Shown here: in pieces, positions 9,310-17,187 of the stretch
Layout of the letters: each line of letters starts with the position of its first letter
Numbering within the stretch: the stretch's first letter is position 1
Assembly: GCA_002393555.1 (NCBI GenBank)
Contig: DGSP01000056.1
Coordinates: 3,049 to 67,048, forward strand
Length of the DNA stretch: 64,000 nucleotides
Source: Prevotellaceae bacterium UBA4359
GTDB lineage: Bacteria > Bacteroidota > Bacteroidia > Bacteroidales > Bacteroidaceae
Direction: 5' to 3'
Translations under genes and position numbers: made by a program
Notes under the pieces: model-generated
Databases searched by the model: none
The model's input: the letters and a program-made list of their open reading frames with translations, nothing else
Told to the model about the DNA's origin: nothing

Positions 9310-9382
9310 TAAAACAGCGTACCCCTCGACTACGATGTGCCGTAGTCGAGGGGTACGCTTGTTTGTAGTCGAGGGGTACGAT
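9310..9382. repeat. Intergenic array D: three GTACCCCTCGACTAC units, 23-24 bp pitch
   Basis: Lies between the convergent PBP gene and the lipoprotein gene. Unit 1 (9317-9334) and unit 2 (9341-9358) are perfect 18-bp inverted copies with a 6-nt loop, so they could act as a bidirectional terminator. Unit 3 (about 9364-9381) is a third copy in the orientation of unit 2. The left edge is TAAAACA. The same unit recurs in array E (24597-24682). Confidence 0.8.
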
Positions 9383-10198
9383 TTACTTGCTGAGGTTCTG
9401 AATGAACTGCCACTCGCTCTCGTGGCTCTTCACCTTCAGGTAAGTCTGGTCCACCACGATATACTCTGAAAGACCCTGACGAGGCGCACCTTTGTGCCAG
9501 TCGTAGGTGTAGCCGAGACGTGTCCAAGGCAGAGGGCTGTCATCCTCGAAGGCTGCCTGCACGTTGTAGCGGAACCACTCACGGAAGTTCGTGTCGCCCA
9601 CCTTGTAGTTCTCGTCTGCCCATGCAGGGAACTCGATACCAGCCGAAGTCGTTTCGATGCTTGGGTCTGATGCAGGACGGAAGATTCCCTTCACGTCGGC
9701 ATAGAACTGTACCATGATGTTGTAGGTGCAGTCGGGGCTGAGTCCGTACATCTGCAACATACGCATGTGGGCTGCCACGCTGTCGAGACCTTCAAACGCC
9801 TCCTTTTTGCTGAGCCACTCACCGGGGATGGTCACCCATGTACCCATCTCGCGGTCAATCTGATAGACACCTTCCTGCCCAAAGAACTTCTGCAAGCGGC
9901 TACTGTCAACGAGCGTGACAAGCAGCACCATGTCTTTGCCGTCAATGGTAGCCCACTCCTCGTTGGGTGTGCCTTTCTTGATGGGCATGAGATTGACACC
10001 CACTTTGGTGGAATCGAGTACGCGCGCATCCTCAATGGCTGCATTGAGGTCTTCCTGCAAGGCATCCATGTCCTCATACCAAGGTGTCACCGTGCTGTCT
10101 GCTTCAGCACCAGCGTTCGTGTTCTGCGCGGTTTTGCCCGTGCATGCCGTCATGGCAAAAACTGCCACCATGATGGCAAATGGAAATAATTTTCTCAT
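9383..10198 (-). CDS. Lipoprotein of unknown function
   Basis: 271 residues. The signal peptide (MRKLFPFAIMVAVFAM) ends in a lipobox, TAC-TG, so the protein is probably lipidated at the cysteine and anchored in a membrane. The mature part contains no motif I recognise; it has a WYEDMDALQEDL helix and an aromatic C-terminal region. The start at 10198 is chosen because it begins the signal peptide; the 13 residues upstream look unrelated. It heads towards array D and is followed on its 5' side by two more secreted proteins in the same direction, suggesting a small envelope gene group. Confidence 0.7.
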   Translation of the reverse strand: MRKLFPFAIMVAVFAMTACTGKTAQNTNAGAEADSTVTPWYEDMDALQEDLNAAIEDARVLDSTKVGVNLMPIKKGTPNEEWATIDGKDMVLLVTLVDSSRLQKFFGQEGVYQIDREMGTWVTIPGEWLSKKEAFEGLDSVAAHMRMLQMYGLSPDCTYNIMVQFYADVKGIFRPASDPSIETTSAGIEFPAWADENYKVGDTNFREWFRYNVQAAFEDDSPLPWTRLGYTYDWHKGAPRQGLSEYIVVDQTYLKVKSHESEWQFIQNLSK

Positions 10199-10233
10199 AA
10201 TCTTATCTTTATAATGTGAATAATCTAATCTTT

Positions 10234-10293
<60 letters not shown>

Positions 10294-10296
<3 letters not shown>

Positions 10297-10944
10297 TTCA
10301 AGTCCCTCATCTCCCAATTTCTTCAAGGGTTCTTTCTCCATCTTCTCCCATTTCTCCTTCTTCTTCACCTCCTCAAAAGCGTTGTCCTCAATCGTCTGGC
10401 GTTTCCATGTCAGGTAGTTCTCGCTCACGGTGGTCATCTCGCCCGTGCTGCGTGACATCTCTGTGCACTCCTTGCCAATCAGATAGAAGTCACCGTTCTG
10501 AAAACGGAAGGTGTAAGTGGTTTGGCTGGTGCCGTAAGAACCTGCGCTGGCGAAGTGGTCGGGGCTGATATTGAGCGTGCCACGTTCGGTAATTTCGATG
10601 CTCACATCCACGCTTGTCCATTCGCTGTCTGGCTCAAACATATCCTCGTATTGCTTCCACTGCTTGAAGGGTCCGCCTTCCTGACCAAAGTAGATGGCAA
10701 GAATGTACGGGTTGAAGTTATACTCGTAACCATCATCGCGGGTTTGCATGTTCTCCTTGAAGTTCGGTTTTGCAAGCACCACGAGGTCCTTGATGCCGTC
10801 CTTGTTCAAGTCGCCTTCTGCCTCTGAGTGTTCCCAACCTTTTGGCACAATCTGCTCTGCTGATGTGCCTTGCTGCTTCAATGCTTGTGCGTTCATGCCG
10901 AGGGCACACGCACACAAGATGAGTGAAAATACAATCTTTTTCAT
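10294..10944 (-). CDS. Secreted protein with an EF-hand/FG-GAP-like calcium motif, unknown function
   Basis: 216 residues with a signal peptide (MKKIVFSLILCACALGMNAQ). Near residue 45 is GDLNKDGIKDLVV, the DxNxDG loop typical of FG-GAP or dockerin-like calcium sites. The rest is beta-rich, ending in a Lys/Glu-rich tail (EEVKKKEKWEKMEKEP). Such proteins are common in Bacteroidales and are usually annotated as hypothetical. It lies 21 bp from the neighbouring YARHG gene, so the two are probably cotranscribed. Confidence 0.7.
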
Positions 10945-10965
10945 ATTGTGTAGATGATTGATGGG

Positions 10966-11619
10966 TTATCTTTCCGCCTCCTCACTCTTGATGAGTTCGA
11001 GGTTGACTTGCTCGATGATGTTGAGTTTGATGGTGCTGTTGTCATCAACAGGCTTGTACCAACGATATTTGCCGAAGTGCTCCTGGAGGTCTTTCGACGT
11101 GAAGCGATAGCCGTGATTGGCAAGAATACGGTTGCGCATCAGGCGCAAATCCGCCTTAGAAATGCCATCAAGATAGGGACGGTTCAGCACAAGAGTGCCA
11201 GCATTCTCAGGCTCCTCTTGTTGCATCATCTGCTGCATCAAGACGCAGTTGTCGTATGAGTTGCGTGTCAAATCCATCGTCCACACCACGTCGCCATTGC
11301 TGGGTTTGCGGAATGCAAGGAGTTTCCTTTCTCCATGATGGATGTACTGCACTCGCCCTCCCCATTTACTTCCAAAGGGAGGCTCGTCTGCCTGCCGACT
11401 GGGTTGCAGGGTGTATTCACCCTCCTTCCCATCTACCTTCTCAAGGGTCAGTTCGTTGTCTTCGTTACTGGTCATATAGACGTATTTCCCCATCCGCACT
11501 TCCTGTACGGTGTAGAGTGATATGCCATCGAAGAACTTGTCGCCCTTCTTGATGGTCTGAGCCTGCATGCCACAGAGCGTACACGCCCAAAGAATGATAG
11601 TCAAAAGTATTGCCCGCAT
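10966..11619 (-). CDS. Secreted YARHG-domain protein
   Basis: 217 residues with a signal peptide (MRAILLTIILWACTLCGMQAQ). The C-terminal third reads LMRNRILANHGYRFTSKDL..HFGKYRWYKP, which matches the extracellular YARHG domain (consensus RNEIYARHGY...WY.P), a domain of unknown function proposed to bind peptidoglycan or carbohydrate. The N-terminal part is a beta-rich region of unknown role. A TACCTTTG box on the minus strand (11656-11663) probably starts the three-gene group of secreted proteins. Confidence 0.8.
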   Translation of the reverse strand: MRAILLTIILWACTLCGMQAQTIKKGDKFFDGISLYTVQEVRMGKYVYMTSNEDNELTLEKVDGKEGEYTLQPSRQADEPPFGSKWGGRVQYIHHGERKLLAFRKPSNGDVVWTMDLTRNSYDNCVLMQQMMQQEEPENAGTLVLNRPYLDGISKADLRLMRNRILANHGYRFTSKDLQEHFGKYRWYKPVDDNSTIKLNIIEQVNLELIKSEEAER

Positions 11620-11655
11620 CTTTTTAGGTTATTTATGATTAGTAATTCAATGGGG

Positions 11656-11663
11656 CAAAGGTA
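11656..11663 (-). promoter_or_regulatory. Bacteroidetes -7 promoter box for the secreted-protein group
   Basis: TACCTTTG on the minus strand, 37 bp before the YARHG gene ATG. A CAAA (TTTG on minus) occurs at 11687-11690, slightly farther than the ideal -33 spacing. Confidence 0.5.
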
Positions 11664-11703
11664 CAAAAATAGAGTAAAATGTAAAACAAACCAAGTGAAA
11701 AAA

Positions 11704-12435
11704 TCACTTTTCCCAGAATTTCCACGAAGCAATGGCTTGTAAATGTAACATTTCCAACCCGTTTTTTACCGTTGCACCCTGTTCCGCCCCCTTCTTCATG
11801 AAGAGCGTTTCGAGGGGATTGTACACCAAGTCATACAAAAGGTTGTTCTCGTTCATGGCTTCGTAGGGCAGAGCAGGGCATTCATCCACATGCGGATACA
11901 TCCCCACAGGAGAGCAATTGACAATCACCTCATACTCTTTCAGCACCTCTGCTGTCACCTCCTCATAAGTGATCATTCCCTCTCGTGCACTTCTGCTCAC
12001 AAACAGCGTTTTCATTCCCAACTTCTTTTCCAATCCATAACGAATAGCCTTTGATGCGCCGCCAGTGCCGAGAATGAGTGCCTTTTTGTGATGCGGTTTT
12101 AGTAATGGGCGAATGCTGTTGACAAAGCCAATCACATCGCTGTTGAAACCAGTCAGATGTCCGTCTCTCACTCTCACAACATTGACGGCTCCTATAGCCG
12201 AAGCCTCTTCGCTGATGTTGTGTAAATACTGCATCACCTGCTGCTTATAAGGAATCGTCACGTTCAACCCTCTCAACTCTGGGTTGTTCTTGATAATCTC
12301 AGGAAACTCCTCGATGCTTGGAATTTCAAAGTTCAAATATTGTGCATCAATCCCCTCCTTCTCAAATTTCTCCGTGAAGAACTTGCGCGAGAACGAGTGT
12401 CCTAATGGGTAACCAATCAATCCGTAAGTAGTCAT
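11704..12435 (-). CDS. aroE: Shikimate dehydrogenase AroE
   Basis: NADPH-dependent reduction of 3-dehydroshikimate in the chorismate pathway. 243 residues is on the short side of the family and usual for Bacteroidetes. Recognisable parts: IGYPLGHSFSRKFF (shikimate-binding loop), NVTIPYKQ (catalytic lysine), ILGTGGASKAI (Rossmann glycine motif) and NCSPVGMYP. It is the last gene of a minus-strand run purC, menG, RAYT-like transposase, aroE. Confidence 0.95.
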   Translation of the reverse strand: MTTYGLIGYPLGHSFSRKFFTEKFEKEGIDAQYLNFEIPSIEEFPEIIKNNPELRGLNVTIPYKQQVMQYLHNISEEASAIGAVNVVRVRDGHLTGFNSDVIGFVNSIRPLLKPHHKKALILGTGGASKAIRYGLEKKLGMKTLFVSRSAREGMITYEEVTAEVLKEYEVIVNCSPVGMYPHVDECPALPYEAMNENNLLYDLVYNPLETLFMKKGAEQGATVKNGLEMLHLQAIASWKFWEK

Positions 12436-12462
12436 GTTTCAGTTGTTTTTGTTTATTGTGTC

Positions 12463-13716
12463 TTATTGCGTTTTCCACCATGAGTCCTTTGTGCGGCACA
12501 ATGCCTGAACAATACAGTTCATGGTTTTGCATTCAGCCACAGAGATGGGTTCGTGGGTATGTCGATAGATGTAACGCCATGGGGTGACGATGAGCAGTTT
12601 GTTGGTGGCACAGAGTTCTATGCGTCGCTCCGAGGGGTGGTAGAGGTCTGGCAAGCCATTGTCTTCGATGGTGATGACAGGGAACCCTTGTTGGATGGCT
12701 GTGTCAATAATTTCTTGTTCGCCTTTGGCAATGCGGGCAGAGACAAGGACGGCTCCTTCGGCAGCGGCAGAGATGCATTGCTGTTTTTGAAGAAGGAAGG
12801 ACGCTTTGTCTTTGCGGTGGCAAACAACTGGGAGCAAGCGGTGTTGCAGCAGTTGGCGGTTGCCGTAACTGTCGCAGGTGACCAGACCGTCTGATATGAG
12901 CAAGCGCGGCGTTAGTTGTGTCCATGTTTCTTCATTGAAGAGGGATGAGCCGCATTCGCGCTGCAGATAGCCTTTCAGGGCTGGGAGTTTGAGGGCGGTG
13001 TCGATGCCGCCTCGTTGTGGATGCAGGACGTGGGGATGACGGTTGCGCATGAGGCGGCTGCGTGGGTTGTTGTAGATGTAGCGGCGCTGTGTGTCGAGTT
13101 GGCCGGGTTGGAGTGGCATGACATCAACATAGCCGTAGGCGAAGAGGGGCGGGCGGTTGGTGGTGCCGGTGGAAGGGGGGCGTTGTCCATGCGGGTGAAC
13201 CGCATGGCGCAGGCTGGGGGTGCCTTCTTGTGGGATGCTTGCGTCGGCTGGTTTGCCCTGCCGCTTTTCTTCGTTGCCCTGCTGCTCTTTTGTGTAGTAG
13301 CCCTCTGCTTTTAGACCTGTCATCTCCCAATAGCGGCGGTTGCAGCCTTTCTTGAAGCCGGATATCACCTGCCCCAGATGGGTGGGACGTCCACTTTTGC
13401 TGATAATGTCATGATGCACCACGGCTATAAAGTGCAGGTGTTCGGGCATCACCACATGGTCCTGTATCTCTATCATGGGATAGTGTGCCGTGATGCTCTT
13501 TGTCAATTCTTCCTCCACCATCTTCCCGATGTCCGTCAATTCCACTCTTGGCGCATCAGCATCGCCATCAGGCTTGTCAAGATTCCCTACCACCTGCCCC
13601 AATGGTTGCCATTCCCGTTCTGCCACATTGATGGTGATGTGGTAAGTCCCAGGCAAGCGGTAGTTCTTCTTCTGACATCGACGTCCCATGCGGTGTGTCT
13701 CATGCTGTTCGCTCAT
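12463..13716 (-). CDS. RAYT-like Y1 (HUH) transposase with a fused C-terminal domain
   Basis: 417 residues. The N-terminal half resembles REP-associated tyrosine transposases of the IS200/IS605 superfamily: YHITINV near residue 25, VVMPEHLHFIAVV with the HUH-like H93-L-H95 pair, LGQVISGFKKGCNRRYW, and RRYIYNNPRSR holding the candidate nucleophile (Y213 or Y215). Residues 140-205 are a Pro-rich insertion. Residues about 236-417 form a separate domain containing GAVLVSARIAKGEQEIIDTA and FPVITIED, which looks Rossmann-like (perhaps DprA/SLOG-related) but which I cannot name. The ATG at 13716 follows AAGGAG and lies 7 nt after the menG stop. No terminal repeats typical of a mobile insertion sequence flank it, so it looks domesticated. 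Such enzymes copy or excise REP palindromes in other bacteria. Confidence 0.75.
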   Translation of the reverse strand: MSEQHETHRMGRRCQKKNYRLPGTYHITINVAEREWQPLGQVVGNLDKPDGDADAPRVELTDIGKMVEEELTKSITAHYPMIEIQDHVVMPEHLHFIAVVHHDIISKSGRPTHLGQVISGFKKGCNRRYWEMTGLKAEGYYTKEQQGNEEKRQGKPADASIPQEGTPSLRHAVHPHGQRPPSTGTTNRPPLFAYGYVDVMPLQPGQLDTQRRYIYNNPRSRLMRNRHPHVLHPQRGGIDTALKLPALKGYLQRECGSSLFNEETWTQLTPRLLISDGLVTCDSYGNRQLLQHRLLPVVCHRKDKASFLLQKQQCISAAAEGAVLVSARIAKGEQEIIDTAIQQGFPVITIEDNGLPDLYHPSERRIELCATNKLLIVTPWRYIYRHTHEPISVAECKTMNCIVQALCRTKDSWWKTQ

Positions 13717-13723
13717 GGCTCCT

Positions 13724-14464
13724 TCATTTTTCTGCTGTGTATAAGATGCACATGCCGAAGGCAAGGCGTCGAAAGTTCACATTGTGGAAACCAGCCTGCT
13801 CAATGATGCTTTGCATGCGTTCCGCTTGGGGTACGGCATCCATCGTTTCGGGCAAATAGGAATAAGCGGTTTTGTCTTTTGAGAGGAGGCTGCCGAGAAG
13901 TGGCATCACACATTTCTTATATATATAGAAGAGTTGCTTCATGGGGAAGGACACGGGAGTGCATAAATCCACGACAGACAAGTGGCCGTCGTCTTTCAGC
14001 ACTCGGTGCATCTCCTTCAGACATTCATCAAGGTTTTGAAAGTTCCTTAATGCAAAGGCAGAGATGACGGCATCGAAAGAACTGTCGGGGTAGGAGAGGG
14101 CAGCGCAGTCTTCGTTCTGGAAAGTGATGTGGTCGGAAAGACCAAGTTTCGCCACTTTCTCGCGCCCAATGTTCATCATCCCCTCGCTGATGTCGATGCC
14201 CACAACTTTCTGGGGATGAAGTTTCTGAAAAGCAAGGATAGCGAAGTCGCCAGTGCCTGTGGCAATGTCGAGTACGCTATCCGTGCTTTTTCTGTTTTTG
14301 AGCAGAAAGCCAATGGCGTTGTTCCTCCAGAGGCGGTCAACACCAAAACTAAGCGTGTGGTTGAGCGTGTCATACGAGTGGGCGATGTTGTCAAACATCT
14401 GCTCCACCTGCTCACGCTTCGTGCCCTCAGTGCCGTATGGCTTTATCTGCTCCTGTTCGTACAC
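13724..14464 (-). CDS. menG: Demethylmenaquinone methyltransferase
   Basis: SAM-dependent C-methylation that completes menaquinone synthesis (UbiE/MenG family). The 246 residues include MFDNIAHSYDTLNHTLSFG, the SAM motif LDIATGTGDFAIL, FDAVISAFALRNF and the C-terminal FRRLAFGMCILYTAEK. The best start is GTG at 14464, because relatives begin with a similar short lead (..EQIKPYG). It is preceded by a heptamer inverted-repeat element that also forms the end of purC. Confidence 0.94.
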   Translation of the reverse strand: MYEQEQIKPYGTEGTKREQVEQMFDNIAHSYDTLNHTLSFGVDRLWRNNAIGFLLKNRKSTDSVLDIATGTGDFAILAFQKLHPQKVVGIDISEGMMNIGREKVAKLGLSDHITFQNEDCAALSYPDSSFDAVISAFALRNFQNLDECLKEMHRVLKDDGHLSVVDLCTPVSFPMKQLFYIYKKCVMPLLGSLLSKDKTAYSYLPETMDAVPQAERMQSIIEQAGFHNVNFRRLAFGMCILYTAEK

Positions 14465-14468
14465 GTTG

Positions 14469-14566
14469 TAGGAATTAGGAATTAGGAATTAGGAATGAGG
14501 AATTGCCATGCGGTTTGCAAGCATCGCGTTAGCAATTCCTCATTCCTCACTCCTAATTCCTCATTA
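14469..14566. repeat. Inverted TAGGAAT/ATTCCTC heptamer arrays around a short core
   Basis: Left arm: five heptamers TAGGAAT/GAGGAAT (14469-14503). Right arm: four heptamers of the complement (ATTCCTC, 14535-14562). The core between them, about 31 bp, holds TGCGGTTTGCAAGCATCGC. The right arm overlaps the last codons and stop of purC. The whole unit can fold as one long hairpin and may terminate or attenuate purC transcription before menG. Confidence 0.85.
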
Positions 14567-15503
14567 AATAATTCAACACGTTCTTCTCGATACGCTTTGC
14601 GATGTCCTCATCGCCTTCAGCCTTCACAAATTTCTCGCCGATAATATGCTCATACAGTTCGATGTATCTGTCGCTTACCGACTCTGCATACTCGTCCGTG
14701 ATTTCGGGCATCACCTGTCCGGGTTGGTTCATGAAGTTGTGGTCGATGAGCCACTGGCGCACAAACTCCTTCGAGAGTTGCTTCTGAGGTTCGCCCTTCG
14801 CAAACTTCTCCTCATAGCCATCAGCATAGAAGTAGCGGCTGGAGTCGGGTGTGTGTACTTCGTCAATCAGATACACCTTGCCGTCGCGCTTGCCAAACTC
14901 ATACTTCGTGTCCACCAGAATGAGTCCCTTCTCAGCAGCAATCTTGGTACCCAAATCGAAGAGGGCATAGGTGTATTTCTCCATCACCTCATAGTCCTCT
15001 TTGCTCACCAGTCCCTGAGCGATGATTTCCTCCTTCGAGATGTTCTCGTCGTGACCCTCGTCAGCCTTCGTAGTAGGTGTGATGATAGGTTTCGGGAACT
15101 TCTGGTTCTCTTTCATGCCCTCAGGCAGGGTGATGCCACACAACGTGCGGTTACCAGCCTTATACTCTCTCCATGCAGAGCCAGTCAGGTAGCCACGGAT
15201 AATCATCTCCACGCGGAAACCCTCGCACTTCAGTCCCACCGTCACCATGGGGTCGGGCGTAGCCAATTTCCAGTTCGGCACGATGTCAGCACTTGCATCG
15301 AGGAACTTCGCCGCAATCTGATTCAGCACCTGTCCCTTGAAAGGGATGCCCTTGGGCAGCACCACATCGAATGCCGAGATTCTGTCAGTAGCAACCATTA
15401 CCATCAGGTCATCGTTGATGTTATACACGTCACGTACTTTGCCGTGATACACTTCCTTCTGTCCGGGGAAGTTAAAGTCTGTTCTTGTTAATGCTTTAGC
15501 CAT
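14553..15503 (-). CDS. purC: SAICAR synthetase PurC
   Basis: Joins aspartate to CAIR in purine synthesis. 316 residues, the long form also seen in other Bacteroidales. GKVRDVYNI, ATDRISAFDV, RGYLTGSAWREY and LILVDTKYEFG are diagnostic. The final residues (MRN) and stop are written in the heptamer repeat described at 14469-14566, so the C-terminus may vary between strains. Six bp separate it from phoH upstream, which suggests one transcript. Confidence 0.96.
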   Translation of the reverse strand: MAKALTRTDFNFPGQKEVYHGKVRDVYNINDDLMVMVATDRISAFDVVLPKGIPFKGQVLNQIAAKFLDASADIVPNWKLATPDPMVTVGLKCEGFRVEMIIRGYLTGSAWREYKAGNRTLCGITLPEGMKENQKFPKPIITPTTKADEGHDENISKEEIIAQGLVSKEDYEVMEKYTYALFDLGTKIAAEKGLILVDTKYEFGKRDGKVYLIDEVHTPDSSRYFYADGYEEKFAKGEPQKQLSKEFVRQWLIDHNFMNQPGQVMPEITDEYAESVSDRYIELYEHIIGEKFVKAEGDEDIAKRIEKNVLNYLMRN

Positions 15504-15509
15504 ACTAAA

Positions 15510-16496
15510 TTATATTGAATGATTACTTTTCTCTTCGTTAAACAGCGGGTACTTCTTCTCGCTCTCATACTTGTGATATGCATTCACAATCCTCGTCACC
15601 AACTTATGCCGCACAATGTCCCTCTCGTCCATCTCCACAAAGGCAATCCCCTTCACATCCTTCAGCACCTCCTTGGCCTCCTTCAGTCCACTCTTCACGT
15701 TGCGTGGCAAGTCTATCTGCGTCAAGTCACCCGTGATAATCATCTTCGTGTTCTGTCCCATGCGCGTGAGGAACATCTTGATTTGCTGCGTCGTCGTGTT
15801 CTGCGCCTCGTCCAGAATCACCACCGCGTCGTTCAGCGTTCGTCCGCGCATGAACGCCAGCGGTGCAATCTGAATCACGTTCTGCTCCATGTATTCCGTC
15901 AGTTTCTGCGCCGGAATCATGTCCTGCAAGGCATCGTAGAGCGGTTGCAGATAGGGGTCAATCTTGTCCCTCATGTCGCCAGGCAGAAAGCCCAACTTCT
16001 CGCCAGCCTCCACAGCAGGGCGACACAAGATAATCTTCCTGATTTCCTTATTCTTCAGGGCCCTCACCGCCAAGGCAATCGACACATACGTCTTGCCCGA
16101 CCCTGCAGGACCCACCGCAAACAGCATGTCATTCTCGTAGTAGGCATCCACCAGCGTCTTCTGATTCTCCGAACGTGCCGCAATCGCCTTGCCCGTGGTG
16201 CTGTAACAGATGGCATTCCCATCTGCCCCCCCACTGTTCGGCACCTCCCCCTTCACAATCTGCAGAATCGCCTCCTCGTTCAGCGAGTTATACCTGGCAC
16301 AATGCTCCTGCATCTTCGTGATGTTCTCCTCAAACGCACACATCTCCTCCTCATCGCCCATCACCTTGATGATGTTGCCCCTCGCCACAATCCTCAACTT
16401 CGGGTACAGTGCCTTAATCATCTGCAAATGAACATTCTGCACCCCGTAGAACGTCACGAGGTCAATGTCCTCCAAAACTATATGCTTCTCAATCAT
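15510..16496 (-). CDS. PhoH-family ATPase
   Basis: 328-residue cytosolic P-loop protein of the PhoH/PhoL (YbeZ) family, linked in other bacteria to ribosome and RNA metabolism. The Walker A motif GPAGSGKT is at 129-136, followed by VILDEAQNTT (Walker B) and TRMGQNTKMIITGDLTQIDLP. The N-terminal 100 residues resemble the KH-like region of the family. A TAACTTTG box ends five bases before the ATG, so the mRNA is probably leaderless or nearly so. First gene of the run phoH, purC, menG, transposase, aroE. Confidence 0.92.
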   Translation of the reverse strand: MIEKHIVLEDIDLVTFYGVQNVHLQMIKALYPKLRIVARGNIIKVMGDEEEMCAFEENITKMQEHCARYNSLNEEAILQIVKGEVPNSGGADGNAICYSTTGKAIAARSENQKTLVDAYYENDMLFAVGPAGSGKTYVSIALAVRALKNKEIRKIILCRPAVEAGEKLGFLPGDMRDKIDPYLQPLYDALQDMIPAQKLTEYMEQNVIQIAPLAFMRGRTLNDAVVILDEAQNTTTQQIKMFLTRMGQNTKMIITGDLTQIDLPRNVKSGLKEAKEVLKDVKGIAFVEMDERDIVRHKLVTRIVNAYHKYESEKKYPLFNEEKSNHSI

Positions 16497-16500
16497 GCCA

Positions 16501-16508
16501 CAAAGTTA
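16501..16508 (-). promoter_or_regulatory. Promoter box immediately before phoH
   Basis: TAACTTTG on the minus strand fits TAnnTTTG. The last G is 5 nt from the A of the ATG at 16496, so transcription should start at or within a few bases of the start codon. Confidence 0.6.
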
Positions 16509-16618
16509 CGACTTAAATCTGACATACGGAGCGGTTTGTGGCATAAAATTCGTTTTTTGTGGCATAATCGCTTCCGAAACAGCCAAAAAAGCACTGTTGG
16601 TAAAATAGGACTTCCAAA

Positions 16619-16712
16619 GCCTCTAAACCGACGTCCCGGACATCGGTCAACCGACATCGGGGACATCGGTTGACCGACATCGGGGACGTCGGTTTTGGGG
16701 TGCTTGAACAGA
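16619..16712. repeat. Intergenic array C: three ACCGACATCGGGGACATCGGT palindrome-like units, 23 bp pitch
   Basis: Three 21-bp near-palindromes at 16627-16647, 16650-16670 and 16673-16693, spaced by 2 nt, so the pitch is exactly 23 bp. The left edge is AGCCTCTAAAC and the right edge GTTTTGGGG-TG-CTTGAACA. The right edge is nearly identical to that of array A (31992-32080) although the palindrome itself is unrelated. It fills most of the phoH-queF gap and ends 24 bp before the queF stop. Confidence 0.9.
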
Positions 16713-16716
16713 GTGT

Positions 16717-17184
16717 TTACCTCATGTTGTGATTCATCAGTCGATAGTTCGCCAGTTCCTCATACTTGGTGCCGGGGCGGCCATAGTTGGCGTAGGGGTA
16801 GATGCTGATGCCTCCGCGTGGGGTGAAGATGCCTGTCACTTCGATGTATTTGGGGTCCATCAGTTGGATGAGGTCCTTCATGATGGTGTTCACGCAGTCT
16901 TCGTGGAAGTCGCCGTGATTGCGGAAGGAGAAGAGGTATAGTTTCAGCGACTTGCTCTCCACCATGCGCTGGTCGGGCAGGTAGGAGATGCGGATTTCGG
17001 CAAAGTCGGGCTGTCCCGTGATGGGGCAGAGGGAGGTGAACTCGGGGCAGTTGAACTGCACCCAGTAGTCGTTCTCGGGGTGTTTGTTCTGGAAGGTCTC
17101 CAAGACTTCGGGTGCATAGTCTTGGCGGTATTCGGTCTTCTTGCCGAGGGCTTGCAGACCTTCTTGCTCGCGTTGGATGCTCAT
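16717..17184 (-). CDS. queF: NADPH-dependent 7-cyano-7-deazaguanine reductase QueF
   Basis: Reduces preQ0 to preQ1 in queuosine synthesis. The 155-residue unimodular form is present, with the catalytic cysteine in FTSLCPITGQPDF (C53) and the conserved D60, the NADPH motif ESKSLKLYLFSFRNH (from E76) and the FTPRGGI segment. It starts 3 nt after the yhhQ stop, so the two are one operon controlled from the yhhQ leader. Confidence 0.96.
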   Translation of the reverse strand: MSIQREQEGLQALGKKTEYRQDYAPEVLETFQNKHPENDYWVQFNCPEFTSLCPITGQPDFAEIRISYLPDQRMVESKSLKLYLFSFRNHGDFHEDCVNTIMKDLIQLMDPKYIEVTGIFTPRGGISIYPYANYGRPGTKYEELANYRLMNHNMR

Positions 17185-17187
17185 GGG

